Source: Bin87 sp965221295
GTDB lineage: Bacteria; Chloroflexota; Dehalococcoidia; Lucifugimonadales; UBA3495
Direction: 5' to 3'
Assembly: GCA_965221295.1 (NCBI GenBank)
Contig: OZ244879.1
Coordinates: 2,418,001-2,482,000, forward strand
Length of the DNA: 64,000 nucleotides
Positions 17,291 through 28,014 of the stretch are shown here, piece by piece (the first letter of the stretch is position 1; the number at the start of each line of letters is the position of its first letter). The notes below the pieces were generated by a model. The model searched no databases and had not been told where the DNA came from. It saw only the letters and a program-made list of their open reading frames with translations. Made by a program: the position numbers and the translations under genes.

Positions 17291-17806
17291 TTACTCGGAC
17301 ATACACAATTCCCTGAATTTACCAATCAGGTCGTCTACGGCCATTGGATCTATGTTCTGTCGTTCTTTGAGATACCGAAATAGTTCTGCGGCAAGTTGCT
17401 TACAACTCAATGATTCCGGGCCCGTGAGCGCGCTCACGAGTAGGTAACCCGCGACAGCCAGGAAAATCCATTGCAAGGCGTTGAACATGAATGTCGCGCT
17501 GTGCTGGTCACTGCACGAGGCTTGTCTAAACGAAACTGTTACGTCCTTTATGATAATGCACAGTCGGTTTTGCGGAGTTGGACGTTTTTTGTTCTCAGCA
17601 TCCCCAACTGTCTGGGCATTGCCGGCCTTGGTATTTTGCGGACGGGCATCCCGGCGTCGCGAAGCAGCATCCTTTGCCTCTGAGCAGATCAAGCCCAAGA
17701 GCAAACTCACGAAAAACAACAACACCTCCCAAGGGTCCAGTTTGCCCGCAAGCCATCCAACCGCAAACGCTCCACCAATTGCCAAAAGCGGCATGATGAG
17801 GTTCAT
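17291..17806 (-). CDS. Hypothetical membrane protein
   Basis: 171 residues from ATG 17806, which has GGAGG eight bases before it. Two hydrophobic helices sit near the N-terminus (LIMPLLAIGGAFAVGWLAG and VLLFFVSLLLGLI). A polar segment follows, then a third helix (ALQWIFLAVAGYLLVSAL) and a soluble tail that includes KERQNIDPMAVDDLIGKF. It ends 13 bases upstream of the LOG-like gene on the same strand. No family is recognised. Base composition is visibly lower in G+C than its neighbours, which may mean recent acquisition. Confidence 0.6.
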   Translation of the reverse strand: MNLIMPLLAIGGAFAVGWLAGKLDPWEVLLFFVSLLLGLICSEAKDAASRRRDARPQNTKAGNAQTVGDAENKKRPTPQNRLCIIIKDVTVSFRQASCSDQHSATFMFNALQWIFLAVAGYLLVSALTGPESLSCKQLAAELFRYLKERQNIDPMAVDDLIGKFRELCMSE

Positions 17807-17934
17807 GTTTCGCCTCCAGATTTGGCCAATACCGTACAATGATGTTCCGTGTCTGTTGCTTTCCCAAACGAAGTTTGCGCAATCGGTCACGATAAGCCCT
17901 ACTGACCGTCACGCACCGTCAGTAGAGCGTGTAG

Positions 17935-19512
17935 CTACCCCACCGGCAGTATCGCCACGCTGGCCGTCTCAATCAACGCCAGCAGGGGCGCCGGGTAGAT
18001 GCCTAGCCAAGTTACCACTACTAGGCCGGCGGCCATGGTGGCCGTCAGGAGCCAGGAGGGGCGTTGCAGGGAGATGACTTCCGCTGTCGGTTCGGCGTGG
18101 GCGTCGGAGGCGCCGTGGGCATCAGGGGAGTCGGGAGCCTGGGGGTGGGCGTCGTGGTGGTCGGCATCGGCGTCGCTGGCGCCGGGGGCGGGTTCGATGT
18201 ACATGCGCCGCATGACCTGCAGGTAGTAGTACAGGGAAATCAGGCTGGCGAAGATGGCCACGCCCGCCAGCCACAGGAATCCCCCGTCGGCGACGGCGGC
18301 GAAGAGGTAGAACTTGGCGGTGAATCCGGCGAAGATGGGCAGGCCGGCCAGGGAGAACAATCCGATGGCGATGGCCGCCGCCACGTAGGGCTGCCGGTCG
18401 GCCAGGCCGTCCAGGTCGGCGATGTCGTCCTTGCCCTCCCGGTTGTAGTAGGCGGTGACGCCGGCGAACACCACCAGGTTGGTGACCGCGTACACCACCA
18501 GGTAGAAGATGACCGCCTTGGCCGCCAGCGCGAAGTCGCTGCCCAGCACGGCGACGCCAGCCAGGGCATAGCCCACGTGTCCGATGCTGCTGTAGGCCAT
18601 CAGGCGCTTCAGGTTGCGCTGGGCCAGGGCCACCAGGTTGCCCAGCAGCATGGTGATGGCCGCCAGTACCGCGATGATCAGCTGCCACTCACCCCACAGG
18701 TGGGCGGCGGGAACCACCGCCTCGGCGAAGAACCGCAGGGTCAGGGCGAAGGCGGCGGCCTTGGAGCCGATGGCCAGGTACGCCGTCACCGGCAGGGGCG
18801 CGCCCTCGTAGGCGTCCGGCGCCCACATGTGGAAGGGCACGGCGGAGAGCTTGAAGCCCAGGCCCACCACTAGCATCGCGACTCCCACCCACAGGACGGG
18901 GCTGGCGGAATCCGGCGACGCCAGGCCCTGGGCGATGCCGGCGAAGAAGGTGGTGCCCAGCGCCGCGTAGATGTTGCTCAGTCCGTAGAGCAGGATGGCC
19001 GACGACAGGACGCCGATGATGATGTACTTGATGCCGGCCTCGTTGGAGCGGGCCTCGCGCAGGCCGTAGGCGACCATGACGTAGAGGCTGAAGGACAGCA
19101 GCTCCAGCGAGATGTAGGCGGTGAGCAGCTCGCGGGACATGGCCAGCAGGTTCATGCCCAGGATGGAGAACAGCAGCAGGCCGTAGAACTCGCCCCGGTT
19201 TTGCAGGCGGTCGCGGGCGTACTCCCACGACAGGGCGATGATGCCGGCGCCGATGGCCAGGAAGAAGATCTTGAAGAACAGGCCGAAGCCGTCCACGACG
19301 ATGAGGCCGCCGTAGAGCTCGACGCTGCCGGCGGGTCGCATCAGCAGGGCGATGGCCATGACCGCGACCAGGCTGACCACGGCCAGGCCGGCCAGCCAGT
19401 CCTTCCGGCGCTCCGGCAGGAACAGGTCGACGATGAACACCAGGAAGGCCAGCCCGGTGAGGGCAAACTCCGGCGTCAGCAGGTGCAGGTTGGTGGTAAG
19501 CGTAGTGGTCAT
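17935..19512 (-). CDS. nuoN: NADH-quinone oxidoreductase subunit N
   Basis: Antiporter-like proton-pumping membrane subunit of complex I, 525 residues and about 14 membrane helices. The reading frame stays open far upstream, but the real start is ATG 19512, just downstream of nuoM (MTTTLTTNLHLLTPEFALTG). Conserved antiporter features include the charged Glu in LTAYISLELLSFSLY and the lysine in RNLKRLMAYSSIGHVGYA. A His/Asp-rich loop at about 455-500 (DADADHHDAHPQ) sits before the last helix. It is the last gene of the operon. Confidence 0.95.
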   Translation of the reverse strand: MTTTLTTNLHLLTPEFALTGLAFLVFIVDLFLPERRKDWLAGLAVVSLVAVMAIALLMRPAGSVELYGGLIVVDGFGLFFKIFFLAIGAGIIALSWEYARDRLQNRGEFYGLLLFSILGMNLLAMSRELLTAYISLELLSFSLYVMVAYGLREARSNEAGIKYIIIGVLSSAILLYGLSNIYAALGTTFFAGIAQGLASPDSASPVLWVGVAMLVVGLGFKLSAVPFHMWAPDAYEGAPLPVTAYLAIGSKAAAFALTLRFFAEAVVPAAHLWGEWQLIIAVLAAITMLLGNLVALAQRNLKRLMAYSSIGHVGYALAGVAVLGSDFALAAKAVIFYLVVYAVTNLVVFAGVTAYYNREGKDDIADLDGLADRQPYVAAAIAIGLFSLAGLPIFAGFTAKFYLFAAVADGGFLWLAGVAIFASLISLYYYLQVMRRMYIEPAPGASDADADHHDAHPQAPDSPDAHGASDAHAEPTAEVISLQRPSWLLTATMAAGLVVVTWLGIYPAPLLALIETASVAILPVG

Positions 19513-19523
19513 GGGGTTAGCGT

Positions 19524-21038
19524 CTAAAACACCGCCAGGGCGCTGGCTACGCCGGTGTTGATTACGTTGAGCAGCGGGGCCGGCCAGACGCCCACGGCGA
19601 TGAGGATCAGGACGAAGGCGGCGCCCACGCCCTTCTCGATGGGGCTGGCGTCGGTGAGGTGATCCCACTGCGGGTCGGCCTCGCCGAAGAAGGAGCGGGC
19701 CAGCAGGCGCAGGATGTACACGGCGGTTATGGCGGCGCCGATGACGCCCAGCACGGCCAGCGGCAGGTATGTGCGGAAGGCTCCGGTGAACACCATGAAC
19801 TCGGCGATGAATCCGCTGAGTCCAGGCAGGCCCAGGGACGCCAACCCGGCGATGGCGAAGAAGAAGGTGGTGACGCCCATGCGCTTGACCAGGCCGTTGA
19901 GAATGAAGGAATCGCGGATGTGCGCCCGCTCGTAGATGGCGCCCACCATGGCGAACATGAGGGCGGTCATGATGCCGTGGGAGAACATCTGCAGGACGGC
20001 GCCGGCCAGCCCAACCGGGTGCAGCGTGGCGATGCCCATGAGCACGTACCCCATGTGGCTGACGCTGGAATAGCCGATGACATACTTCAGGTCGTTCTGG
20101 GACAGGGCGGAGATGGCGCCGTAGATCACGTTCACCGTGCCCAGGCCGATGAGGACTGGCATCCAGACCTCGGCGCCCTGGGGCGTCAGGATCATGCCTA
20201 CCTGGATGATGCCGAATGCGCCGAGCTTCATCAGCACGCCGGCGTGGAGCATACTGACGCCGGTGGGGGCCGCCACGTGGCCATCGGGCGACCAAGTGTG
20301 GAAGGGCCACAGGCCGGCCAGTATGCCGAATCCGACGGCGAACAGCGGGAACACCCACAGTTCCAGGGCGCGGGAGAAGGCTCCCGTCTCGCGCAGCCGC
20401 GCCAGGTCGTCGATGTTGAAGGTGGGGCTGCCAGCCTGGGACGACGCCACGTACAGGGCCAGGATTCCGATCCAGATGAGGACGCTGCCCGCCACCAGGA
20501 CCAGCATCAGCTTCATGGCGCCGTACTCTTTGGTGCGCAGGAAGGTTCCGAAGTCGGTGCTGCTGCCCCAAACACCGATGAGGAGGTACATGGGCAGCAC
20601 GGCCAACTCGTAGAAGAAGAACAGGAAGAACAGATCGCGGACGATGAAGACGCCGAAGACGCCGGCGCCCAGGGCCAGCAGCAGCACGAAGAAATCCCGG
20701 CTGCGTCGGGTGATGGTCTGGCTGATCAGTACCGCGCCCAGCAGCACGATGCCGTTGAGCAGAACCAGCGGCGCGCCAATTCCGTTGACGCCAAAGTCCA
20801 GGGTTATGTTCAGCGGATGCCCAATCCAGGCGAATTCGCGCTGGAACTGGACGCCGCCGGCCGCGTAGTCGTAGCGCGCGAAAACGACAACCGACAGGAT
20901 CAACGTGATGGTCGAGACGAAGATGGCGAACTGCCAGGCGTCGCGAGGCCGCTCTTTGGGCAGGAACATCGTCAGGATGGCGCCGGCCAGGGGCGCCAAG
21001 ACGAGCAGCAGCAACGAAACCTGATCGAAGTTGGCCAT
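19524..21038 (-). CDS. nuoM: NADH-quinone oxidoreductase subunit M
   Basis: Antiporter-like membrane subunit of 504 residues, with roughly 14 helices. FFFYELAVLPMYLLIGVWG carries the conserved glutamate of helix five. GLWPFHTWSPDGHVAAPTGVSMLHAGVLMKLG carries the lysine and histidine of the channel region, and NDLKYVIGYSSVSHMGYVL is the second signature. It lies 21 bases downstream of nuoL and 11 upstream of nuoN. Confidence 0.96.
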   Translation of the reverse strand: MANFDQVSLLLLVLAPLAGAILTMFLPKERPRDAWQFAIFVSTITLILSVVVFARYDYAAGGVQFQREFAWIGHPLNITLDFGVNGIGAPLVLLNGIVLLGAVLISQTITRRSRDFFVLLLALGAGVFGVFIVRDLFFLFFFYELAVLPMYLLIGVWGSSTDFGTFLRTKEYGAMKLMLVLVAGSVLIWIGILALYVASSQAGSPTFNIDDLARLRETGAFSRALELWVFPLFAVGFGILAGLWPFHTWSPDGHVAAPTGVSMLHAGVLMKLGAFGIIQVGMILTPQGAEVWMPVLIGLGTVNVIYGAISALSQNDLKYVIGYSSVSHMGYVLMGIATLHPVGLAGAVLQMFSHGIMTALMFAMVGAIYERAHIRDSFILNGLVKRMGVTTFFFAIAGLASLGLPGLSGFIAEFMVFTGAFRTYLPLAVLGVIGAAITAVYILRLLARSFFGEADPQWDHLTDASPIEKGVGAAFVLILIAVGVWPAPLLNVINTGVASALAVF

Positions 21039-21059
21039 GATACGAAGGGATAGCCGGCC

Positions 21060-22997
<1,938 letters not shown>

Positions 22998-22998
22998 A

Positions 22999-23319
22999 TC
23001 ACCACTTCAGTAGGTTGATTTCGTCAACGTTGACTGTGCCGCGGTTGCGGTACATGCGCAGGATGATCGCGAAGGCCAGGCCGACCTCGGCCGCCGCCAC
23101 CGTGATGACGAAGATCGCGATGATCTGGCCGTCGAACGCCTGGAATTTGCCGATGCCGTTCAGGTAGGAAGCCGCCGCGATCAGGTTGATGTTGACAGCG
23201 TTCAGCATCAATTCTATGGACAGCACGATCAGGACTGCGCTACGGCGGGCCAGCGCTCCGTACAGGCCGATGCCGAATAGGGTCGCGCCCAGGAGTTGGA
23301 AATAGAGCAACGGGACCAT
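22999..23319 (-). CDS. nuoK: NADH-quinone oxidoreductase subunit K
   Basis: Small three-helix membrane subunit of complex I, 106 residues, from ATG 23319. It has the two conserved membrane glutamates in SIELMLNAVNIN and AAAEVGLAFAI, which are needed for proton transfer in characterised enzymes. The order J-K-L-M-N is canonical. Confidence 0.95.
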   Translation of the reverse strand: MVPLLYFQLLGATLFGIGLYGALARRSAVLIVLSIELMLNAVNINLIAAASYLNGIGKFQAFDGQIIAIFVITVAAAEVGLAFAIILRMYRNRGTVNVDEINLLKW

Positions 23320-23324
23320 GGCTA

Positions 23325-23843
23325 CTACCGGTCCGACGGCGACGGATCGTCGGTTGTGACGTCCACGTTTTGCGCCCTGGCGATGATGATGGCCCCAATC
23401 AAGGCGACCAACAGCACCAGCGAGGCGATCTCGAAGGGGAGGGCCCACTTGGTGAACAGGGACGCCGCCAAGCGCGAGAACTCGGGCGCCTGCGGTTCGG
23501 CTGCCACCTCCGGGGCGAACCAAAAGGCCGCGCCCAGCAATCCCGTCAACGCCGCCGCCGCAACCAGCGCCAGCGGCCACTGCCGGTTGTCGGCGATGCG
23601 TGGGTATTCGGAGGAGCGGGTCAGCATCACGGCGAACAGCACCACGATGGTGACTGCTCCGCCGTAAATCAAGACCTGCACCAAGGCCAAGAATTCGGCG
23701 AAAAGCAACAAGTAAACCCCGGCGGCCCCCAGCAGCGAAAGCAACAGGAACAAGGCGGCGTGAACTACGTTGCGAGTCGCCACCACGCCCAGCGCGCCTC
23801 CGATGGTGAAGATTGCCACAATGACGAACAGGGCGAGCTGCAC
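23325..23843 (-). CDS. nuoJ: NADH-quinone oxidoreductase subunit J
   Basis: Five-helix membrane subunit, about 172 residues from GTG 23843, with AGGAAT upstream (TTG 23849 is possible). The open frame extends about 115 residues further upstream, but that part is not protein-like and overlaps the small gene at 24001-24306. The helix with LVQVLIYGGAVTIVVLFAVML is the family signature. Confidence 0.93.
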   Translation of the reverse strand: MQLALFVIVAIFTIGGALGVVATRNVVHAALFLLLSLLGAAGVYLLLFAEFLALVQVLIYGGAVTIVVLFAVMLTRSSEYPRIADNRQWPLALVAAAALTGLLGAAFWFAPEVAAEPQAPEFSRLAASLFTKWALPFEIASLVLLVALIGAIIIARAQNVDVTTDDPSPSDR

Positions 23844-24000
23844 GGTCAAGATTCCTGTGGGTGACTCAGTCGGGAGGCGAGCGCCGGGCCGAGGGCAAAG
23901 TAGGAGCCGCCCGGTCGGCGGCTCCGGTGGTTCGCGGTTGTCGTCAGTCGCGGCATTGCTGGAGGGGCGGTGTAGCCGGAACGAAAGGCAGAACCGAAGG

Positions 24001-24306
24001 CTAGATCGACTTGAGGAGGGTACAGGTGGCGCATTCGCAATCGGCCTTGTGCTTGCGAACCGTTTCACCCACCGCGTGGGAGCGGCCCCGCGCCTTGCCA
24101 GACCCGCCGGAATTGCCGCGTTTCTTGCCCTTCCCGATCTTTCCGGTTTTGGCGGCCTTGCCGGCGATCTTACCGACCAGCCCCCCAACGCGGGTTACGG
24201 GATTCGCTTCGGTTCCCTTGAGCCGCTTTTCCACGCACTCTACGCAGGTGCAATATTGCGGATGCCTGGGCGAAAGGTTGCGAAAACGTTCGTCTTCTCT
24301 GGGCAC
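24001..24306 (-). CDS. Small Cys-rich basic protein inside the nuo operon
   Basis: 101 residues with two Cys clusters, CTCVECVEKR at 19-28 and CECATCTLL near the end. A Gly/Lys/Arg-rich linker (about 45-80) separates them. Four to six cysteines spaced this way suggest a zinc-ribbon-like fold or metal binding, probably with nucleic-acid or protein contacts through the basic linker. No function is known to me. It lies between nuoI and nuoJ on the same strand, so it is probably co-expressed with complex I. Confidence 0.6.
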   Translation of the reverse strand: MPREDERFRNLSPRHPQYCTCVECVEKRLKGTEANPVTRVGGLVGKIAGKAAKTGKIGKGKKRGNSGGSGKARGRSHAVGETVRKHKADCECATCTLLKSI

Positions 24307-24320
24307 TTCAATCCTCGGTC

Positions 24321-24360
24321 AGTGGCTCAGGGCCGGTGGCTCAGGGCCGGTGGCTCAATC
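24321..24360. repeat. 14-base tandem repeat, about three copies
   Basis: Unit GGTGGCTCAGGGCC (first copy begins AG) at 24321-24334, 24335-24348 and a partial copy at 24349-24360. It overlaps the nuoI stop codon and fills the gap before the next small gene. Confidence 0.8.
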
Positions 24361-24894
24361 GTCTGCGGCTGGCGAGGGCGCCGCTTGGGCCGCTTGCTCG
24401 GCGTCGGCGCGGCGTTTCGCCAGCACGGTGGGCGGGATCCACTCCGTGGCGTCCTGGTATTTTTTGCCAATCTGCAACAAGGCCGGAAGGTCAACCCGGT
24501 CGCCATTGCGGCCATAGGTGCTCATTTCGTGCTCGTGGCTCATTACGATGGCATCGAAATTGCAGTACTCGACGCAAATCCCGCACAATATACAACGGTT
24601 GAGGTTGATCTCAAAGTAATCAACGATTTTGCGGCGACTGCTTTGGCCCTCAGCATGTTTGGGGTTGTCCATCATGCTGGCCGACATGCACTGGGTGGGG
24701 CAATTGCGTATGCAAACCATGCAGCCAGTGCAATAGGGTTCGCCCACGTCCCCGTCCCAGGTCAACGCTGGGAACCCCATGAACCGCGGTTTGACGGGGG
24801 TCGCCTGCTTGGGGTACTGCTGGGTCACGGGTCGCCGAAGCCCGGCGACGGTGGACGCCAGGGTGAGCATCATGCCTCGGAGACTCTCCAACAT
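24355..24894 (-). CDS. nuoI: NADH-quinone oxidoreductase subunit I
   Basis: Electron-transfer subunit with two [4Fe-4S] clusters in the peripheral arm of complex I. The 179-residue protein shows CTGCMVCIRNCP at about 55-66 and CILCGICVEYCN at about 101-112. The C-terminal tail is Ala/Gln-rich and low in complexity. It lies downstream of nuoH after a 204-base gap in which I see nothing else. Confidence 0.95.
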   Translation of the reverse strand: MLESLRGMMLTLASTVAGLRRPVTQQYPKQATPVKPRFMGFPALTWDGDVGEPYCTGCMVCIRNCPTQCMSASMMDNPKHAEGQSSRRKIVDYFEINLNRCILCGICVEYCNFDAIVMSHEHEMSTYGRNGDRVDLPALLQIGKKYQDATEWIPPTVLAKRRADAEQAAQAAPSPAADD

Positions 24895-25098
24895 TGTCAG
24901 CTTCCCTCACCACAGATCCGATACCGCAAAACCGACCGCCGCCGGGCGGCAGGAATCGGGAGGTGGTCTGCCGGTCCGGGCGAACGCCCGCGCGGCGCCG
25001 TTGGGCATTCGGCCTGGGCGATTTCGAGTGTCAACGTAATCATGATGATCGGTGTTGGGCAATGCGCTGATATGATACCAGCAACGCCTACCCCATGC

Positions 25099-26202
25099 CT
25101 ACGGCGCGGCGGCGCGACGTTGGGCGGCCAGTCGTTGCTGAATCTGCGCCACCCGCCGGGCCGGCGCCGCCATGCGGCGGTAGATTATCCACCCAGCCAG
25201 GGCGAGACCAGCCGCGGACAATATCGTCAACGACCACCACGGCAATCCGTAGAAACGGTACACGGCGGCGATGATGACCGTATAGAACGACAGCGGAACC
25301 ATGACCTTCCAGGCGAAGGCCATCAGCTGGTCGATTCGGAGACGGGGGAAAGTGCCGCGCACCCAGAACACCACCAGAACCACCGCGTAGGTCTTGAACA
25401 GGAACCAGACCACATCGGGCAGGGCCGGGCCGCCCCATCCGCCCAGGAATAGCAGGGCGGTAAGGGCCGCTATGGCGAAAGTGTTGATGTATTCGGCGAG
25501 GAAGAAAACCGACCAGTGGGCTCCGCTATATTCCACGAATGGGCCGCCGACCACCTCGCTTTCGGCGTGGTAGATGTCGAAGGGGGTTCGACCCACCTCG
25601 GCTAGGCCGGCGATGAAGAAGATCACCAGGCCCAGGGGCAGTACCACCAGATAGGGATACTCGGCCTGCGCTCCGACGATTTCTCGCAGGTCGAGGGAGC
25701 CGGCAAGGATGGCGACGGCGGCCGCCACCAAAACCACCGGAATTTCGTAGGAGATCAACTGGGCCGCAGACCGCAGGCCGCCCATAATCCCGTACTTGTT
25801 GGCCGACCCCCAGCCGGCCAGGACCAGCCCGAGGATGCCGATGACGGCGAAGGCCACGATATAGAACAGACCCAACGGCAAGTTCTTGATCACCACGCCG
25901 TCGCCTCCGGGTATGGTCACCCAGATGACGAAGGCGGACACCACCACGATTACGGGAGCCACCCAGAAGATGGCCTTCTCAGAATCGTTGGGTATGATGT
26001 CCTCTTTGATGATCAGTTTGACGGCGTCGGCGACGGGTTGCAGGAGGCCGAACTTTCCGGTGCGGGTTGGCCCGTAGCGGAGTTGAAGGCGTCCCAGGGT
26101 TTTTCGCTCCAACCAGACCAGGGACAGCACCACCACCGAGAGCGTGGCGAACATCACCGCCAAACCCAGGGCGCTCCAACCGACGCTGATCAGAAAGTTC
26201 AC
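25099..26202 (-). CDS. nuoH: NADH-quinone oxidoreductase subunit H
   Basis: Membrane subunit forming part of the quinone chamber, 367 residues and eight or nine helices. Family motifs include GRLQLRYGPTRTGKFGLLQPVADAVKL and LAEVGRTPFDIYHAESE. The GTG start overlaps the nuoD stop (GTGA), showing translational coupling. The C-terminus carries an Arg/Ala-rich cytoplasmic tail. Confidence 0.96.
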   Translation of the reverse strand: MNFLISVGWSALGLAVMFATLSVVVLSLVWLERKTLGRLQLRYGPTRTGKFGLLQPVADAVKLIIKEDIIPNDSEKAIFWVAPVIVVVSAFVIWVTIPGGDGVVIKNLPLGLFYIVAFAVIGILGLVLAGWGSANKYGIMGGLRSAAQLISYEIPVVLVAAAVAILAGSLDLREIVGAQAEYPYLVVLPLGLVIFFIAGLAEVGRTPFDIYHAESEVVGGPFVEYSGAHWSVFFLAEYINTFAIAALTALLFLGGWGGPALPDVVWFLFKTYAVVLVVFWVRGTFPRLRIDQLMAFAWKVMVPLSFYTVIIAAVYRFYGLPWWSLTILSAAGLALAGWIIYRRMAAPARRVAQIQQRLAAQRRAAAP

Positions 26203-27374
26203 CGGTCCACCTCGCCAAGAACGATGTCCAACGACCCCAGGACAACCACGCTATCGGCCAGCCAGGTATCCACCAGCAGGCGGCGCAACGCGGAGAGGTT
26301 GCAGAACGACGGCGGCCGCACCTTGAGCCGATATGGCTTGTCGGAGCCATCGCTGACCAGGTAAACGCCGATTTCGCCCCTGGGATTTTCGGCGCGGACG
26401 TAGGTTTCTCCAGCGGGTGGACGGATGAGGCGTCGCCCCAGGGGCGAAGCAACCGGCCCGTCAGGGAGCTGCGCCATGGCCTGTTCGACAATGCTCAGCG
26501 ACTGGTACATTTCCTGCACTCTGACCCAATGGCGATCCCAACAATCGCCATCCAATCCCACCGGAACCTCGAAATCGAAACGGTCATAGACGGAGTAGGG
26601 CTGCGCTTTGCGGACATCGTACTCGTAGCCGCAGGCGCGAAGCATGGGGCCGGTCAGGCCCAGCGCGATGGCTTCGTCTGCGCCAATAGGGCTGACGTCT
26701 TTGAGCCTGGACAGGAAGATTTCATTGAAGGTCAGTATTCGGTCGCACTGCTCCACGTCCTCTCGCAGGATGGGCATGAGTTCGTTGATCAACTGGCGAA
26801 AGTTATCCGGCGTGTCCTCTTTCAGTCCGCCGATACGAAAGTAGTTGTGCATCATGCGGGCGCCCGACACGGCCTCGAAAAGCGCCTGGACCCGCTCGCG
26901 GCCGCGGAACGAAAACATCACCGGGGTCATGGCGCCGGCATCCAAGCCCATCGTACCCACATACAGTAGGTGGCTTGCTATGCGATTGAGCTCGCACAGG
27001 ATGACCCTGAGGTACTCGGCCCGCTCCGGTACCTCGAGCCCCATCAGTTTCTCCACGGCCATGCAGTAGGCAAGTTCGTTATTGAAGTTGCCGATGTAGT
27101 CCATGCGGTCGAACAACGTAACGATCTGGTGGTACTGCTCGCCCTCGCATAGCTTTTCAGAGCCCCGATGCAGATAGCCGATGTGCGGTTCCACATCGAC
27201 GATTTTTTCGCCATCCACCCAAAGGACCATGCGGAAAACGCCGTGGGTGGAGGGATGCTGTGGCCCCATGTTGAGCAGCATCTCCACCGGCTGGGCCTCA
27301 GCGCGGTTTGCGAAATCTGGTTGCGTGGCAGTTGACTCGAGCATGGGATTAGGCTGGGGCGCAGAACGCGGCAT
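26199..27374 (-). CDS. nuoD: NADH-quinone oxidoreductase subunit D
   Basis: 49-kDa-type subunit forming the quinone site with NuoB, 391 residues. It has NMGPQHPSTHGVFRM and HIGYLHRGSEKLCEG, both diagnostic, and the C-terminal family region ending in GSLDIVLGEVDR. Two HicB-like genes separate it from nuoC. Confidence 0.97.
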   Translation of the reverse strand: MPRSAPQPNPMLESTATQPDFANRAEAQPVEMLLNMGPQHPSTHGVFRMVLWVDGEKIVDVEPHIGYLHRGSEKLCEGEQYHQIVTLFDRMDYIGNFNNELAYCMAVEKLMGLEVPERAEYLRVILCELNRIASHLLYVGTMGLDAGAMTPVMFSFRGRERVQALFEAVSGARMMHNYFRIGGLKEDTPDNFRQLINELMPILREDVEQCDRILTFNEIFLSRLKDVSPIGADEAIALGLTGPMLRACGYEYDVRKAQPYSVYDRFDFEVPVGLDGDCWDRHWVRVQEMYQSLSIVEQAMAQLPDGPVASPLGRRLIRPPAGETYVRAENPRGEIGVYLVSDGSDKPYRLKVRPPSFCNLSALRRLLVDTWLADSVVVLGSLDIVLGEVDR

Positions 27375-27392
27375 GGCAATCAGGCGTGGCGA

Positions 27393-27683
27393 TCAATCAA
27401 CGGCGGGAAAGGGCGAACCGATGAATCTGATGCTGGGCTGTGGCGGTTCCAGCCGGCTGCTCATCCAGACCGCGCCGTTGTCGTAGAACCCGGCCTCGAT
27501 GAGCGTGTCTTCAAATATGCCCATTTCTTCGCAATCTTCCAGGTATTCGGTCACCTGCCGGCGCAGGGACGCGCGGGCCTCTTCCCGGCTGTCGCCGAAG
27601 GCGGTTACCTCAAGCTCCGGGCAATGGGCCGACCAGCCCGGCCCGGCTCGGGATTCTTCAATCTGGTAAACGACGCTATCCAT
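27393..27683 (-). CDS. HicB-like protein in the nuo operon (gene y)
   Basis: 96 residues. The fold pattern is a strand-turn-strand with YQIEESRAGPGWSAHCPELEVTAFGDS, then a helix EEARASLRRQVTEYLED. That arrangement is typical of HicB/UPF0150-type antitoxin-like domains. A frame 14 residues longer exists, but its extra N-terminus is coded by a 12-base tandem repeat (PNL units), so ATG 27683 is preferred. No HicA toxin is adjacent. It sits between nuoD and gene x on the same strand. Confidence 0.65.
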   Translation of the reverse strand: MDSVVYQIEESRAGPGWSAHCPELEVTAFGDSREEARASLRRQVTEYLEDCEEMGIFEDTLIEAGFYDNGAVWMSSRLEPPQPSIRFIGSPFPAVD

Positions 27684-27719
27684 GAGGTTGGGCTTGAGGT
27701 TAGGCATCAGGTTGGGCCG
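27684..27719. repeat. 12-base tandem repeat, three copies
   Basis: Copies at 27684-27695, 27696-27707 and 27708-27719, consensus GAGGTTGGGCTT. On the minus strand they read as PNL repeats just before gene y. Confidence 0.75.
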
Positions 27720-27725
27720 GGCCAT

Positions 27726-28013
27726 TCAGGCCTGTTGGTCGGCGCCGATGATTTCGAGGACGATTTCGGTTTGTTCATCCAGGCAATCCAGCCCCAGGGC
27801 CTCGCCCAACTTGCCGGTGGTGTCGAGCCTCTCGAGCCAACCGCGCATGGCCTGGACCAAGGCGTTGCCCGCGGCCGCCGGCGTGTTTCCCCGGCCTTCC
27901 AGGTCCAAACCGTCCACGGTGGCGATGAAGTTGGCGCCATCCGGTGAAACGCGAGCTTTCAATTGTACGGTGGCGTCGCCGGTCTCGCCCTCCGATATTG
28001 TCGCACCGGTCAT
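27726..28013 (-). CDS. HicB-like protein in the nuo operon (gene x)
   Basis: 95 residues from ATG 28013. The order KARVSPDGANFIATVDGLDLEGRG then a helix (AAAGNALVQAMRGWLERLD) matches the layout of the neighbouring gene y, so the two look like diverged copies of one HicB-type domain. The C-terminal half is acidic. It starts one base downstream of the nuoC stop. An antitoxin role is not supported because no toxin is next to it; an accessory role with complex I is only a possibility. Confidence 0.65.
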   Translation of the reverse strand: MTGATISEGETGDATVQLKARVSPDGANFIATVDGLDLEGRGNTPAAAGNALVQAMRGWLERLDTTGKLGEALGLDCLDEQTEIVLEIIGADQQA

Positions 28014-28014
28014 C

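Noticed and set aside
27393..28013. HicAB toxin-antitoxin module
   Set aside because: Both genes look like the HicB type and no HicA-like partner with the short toxin fold is present.
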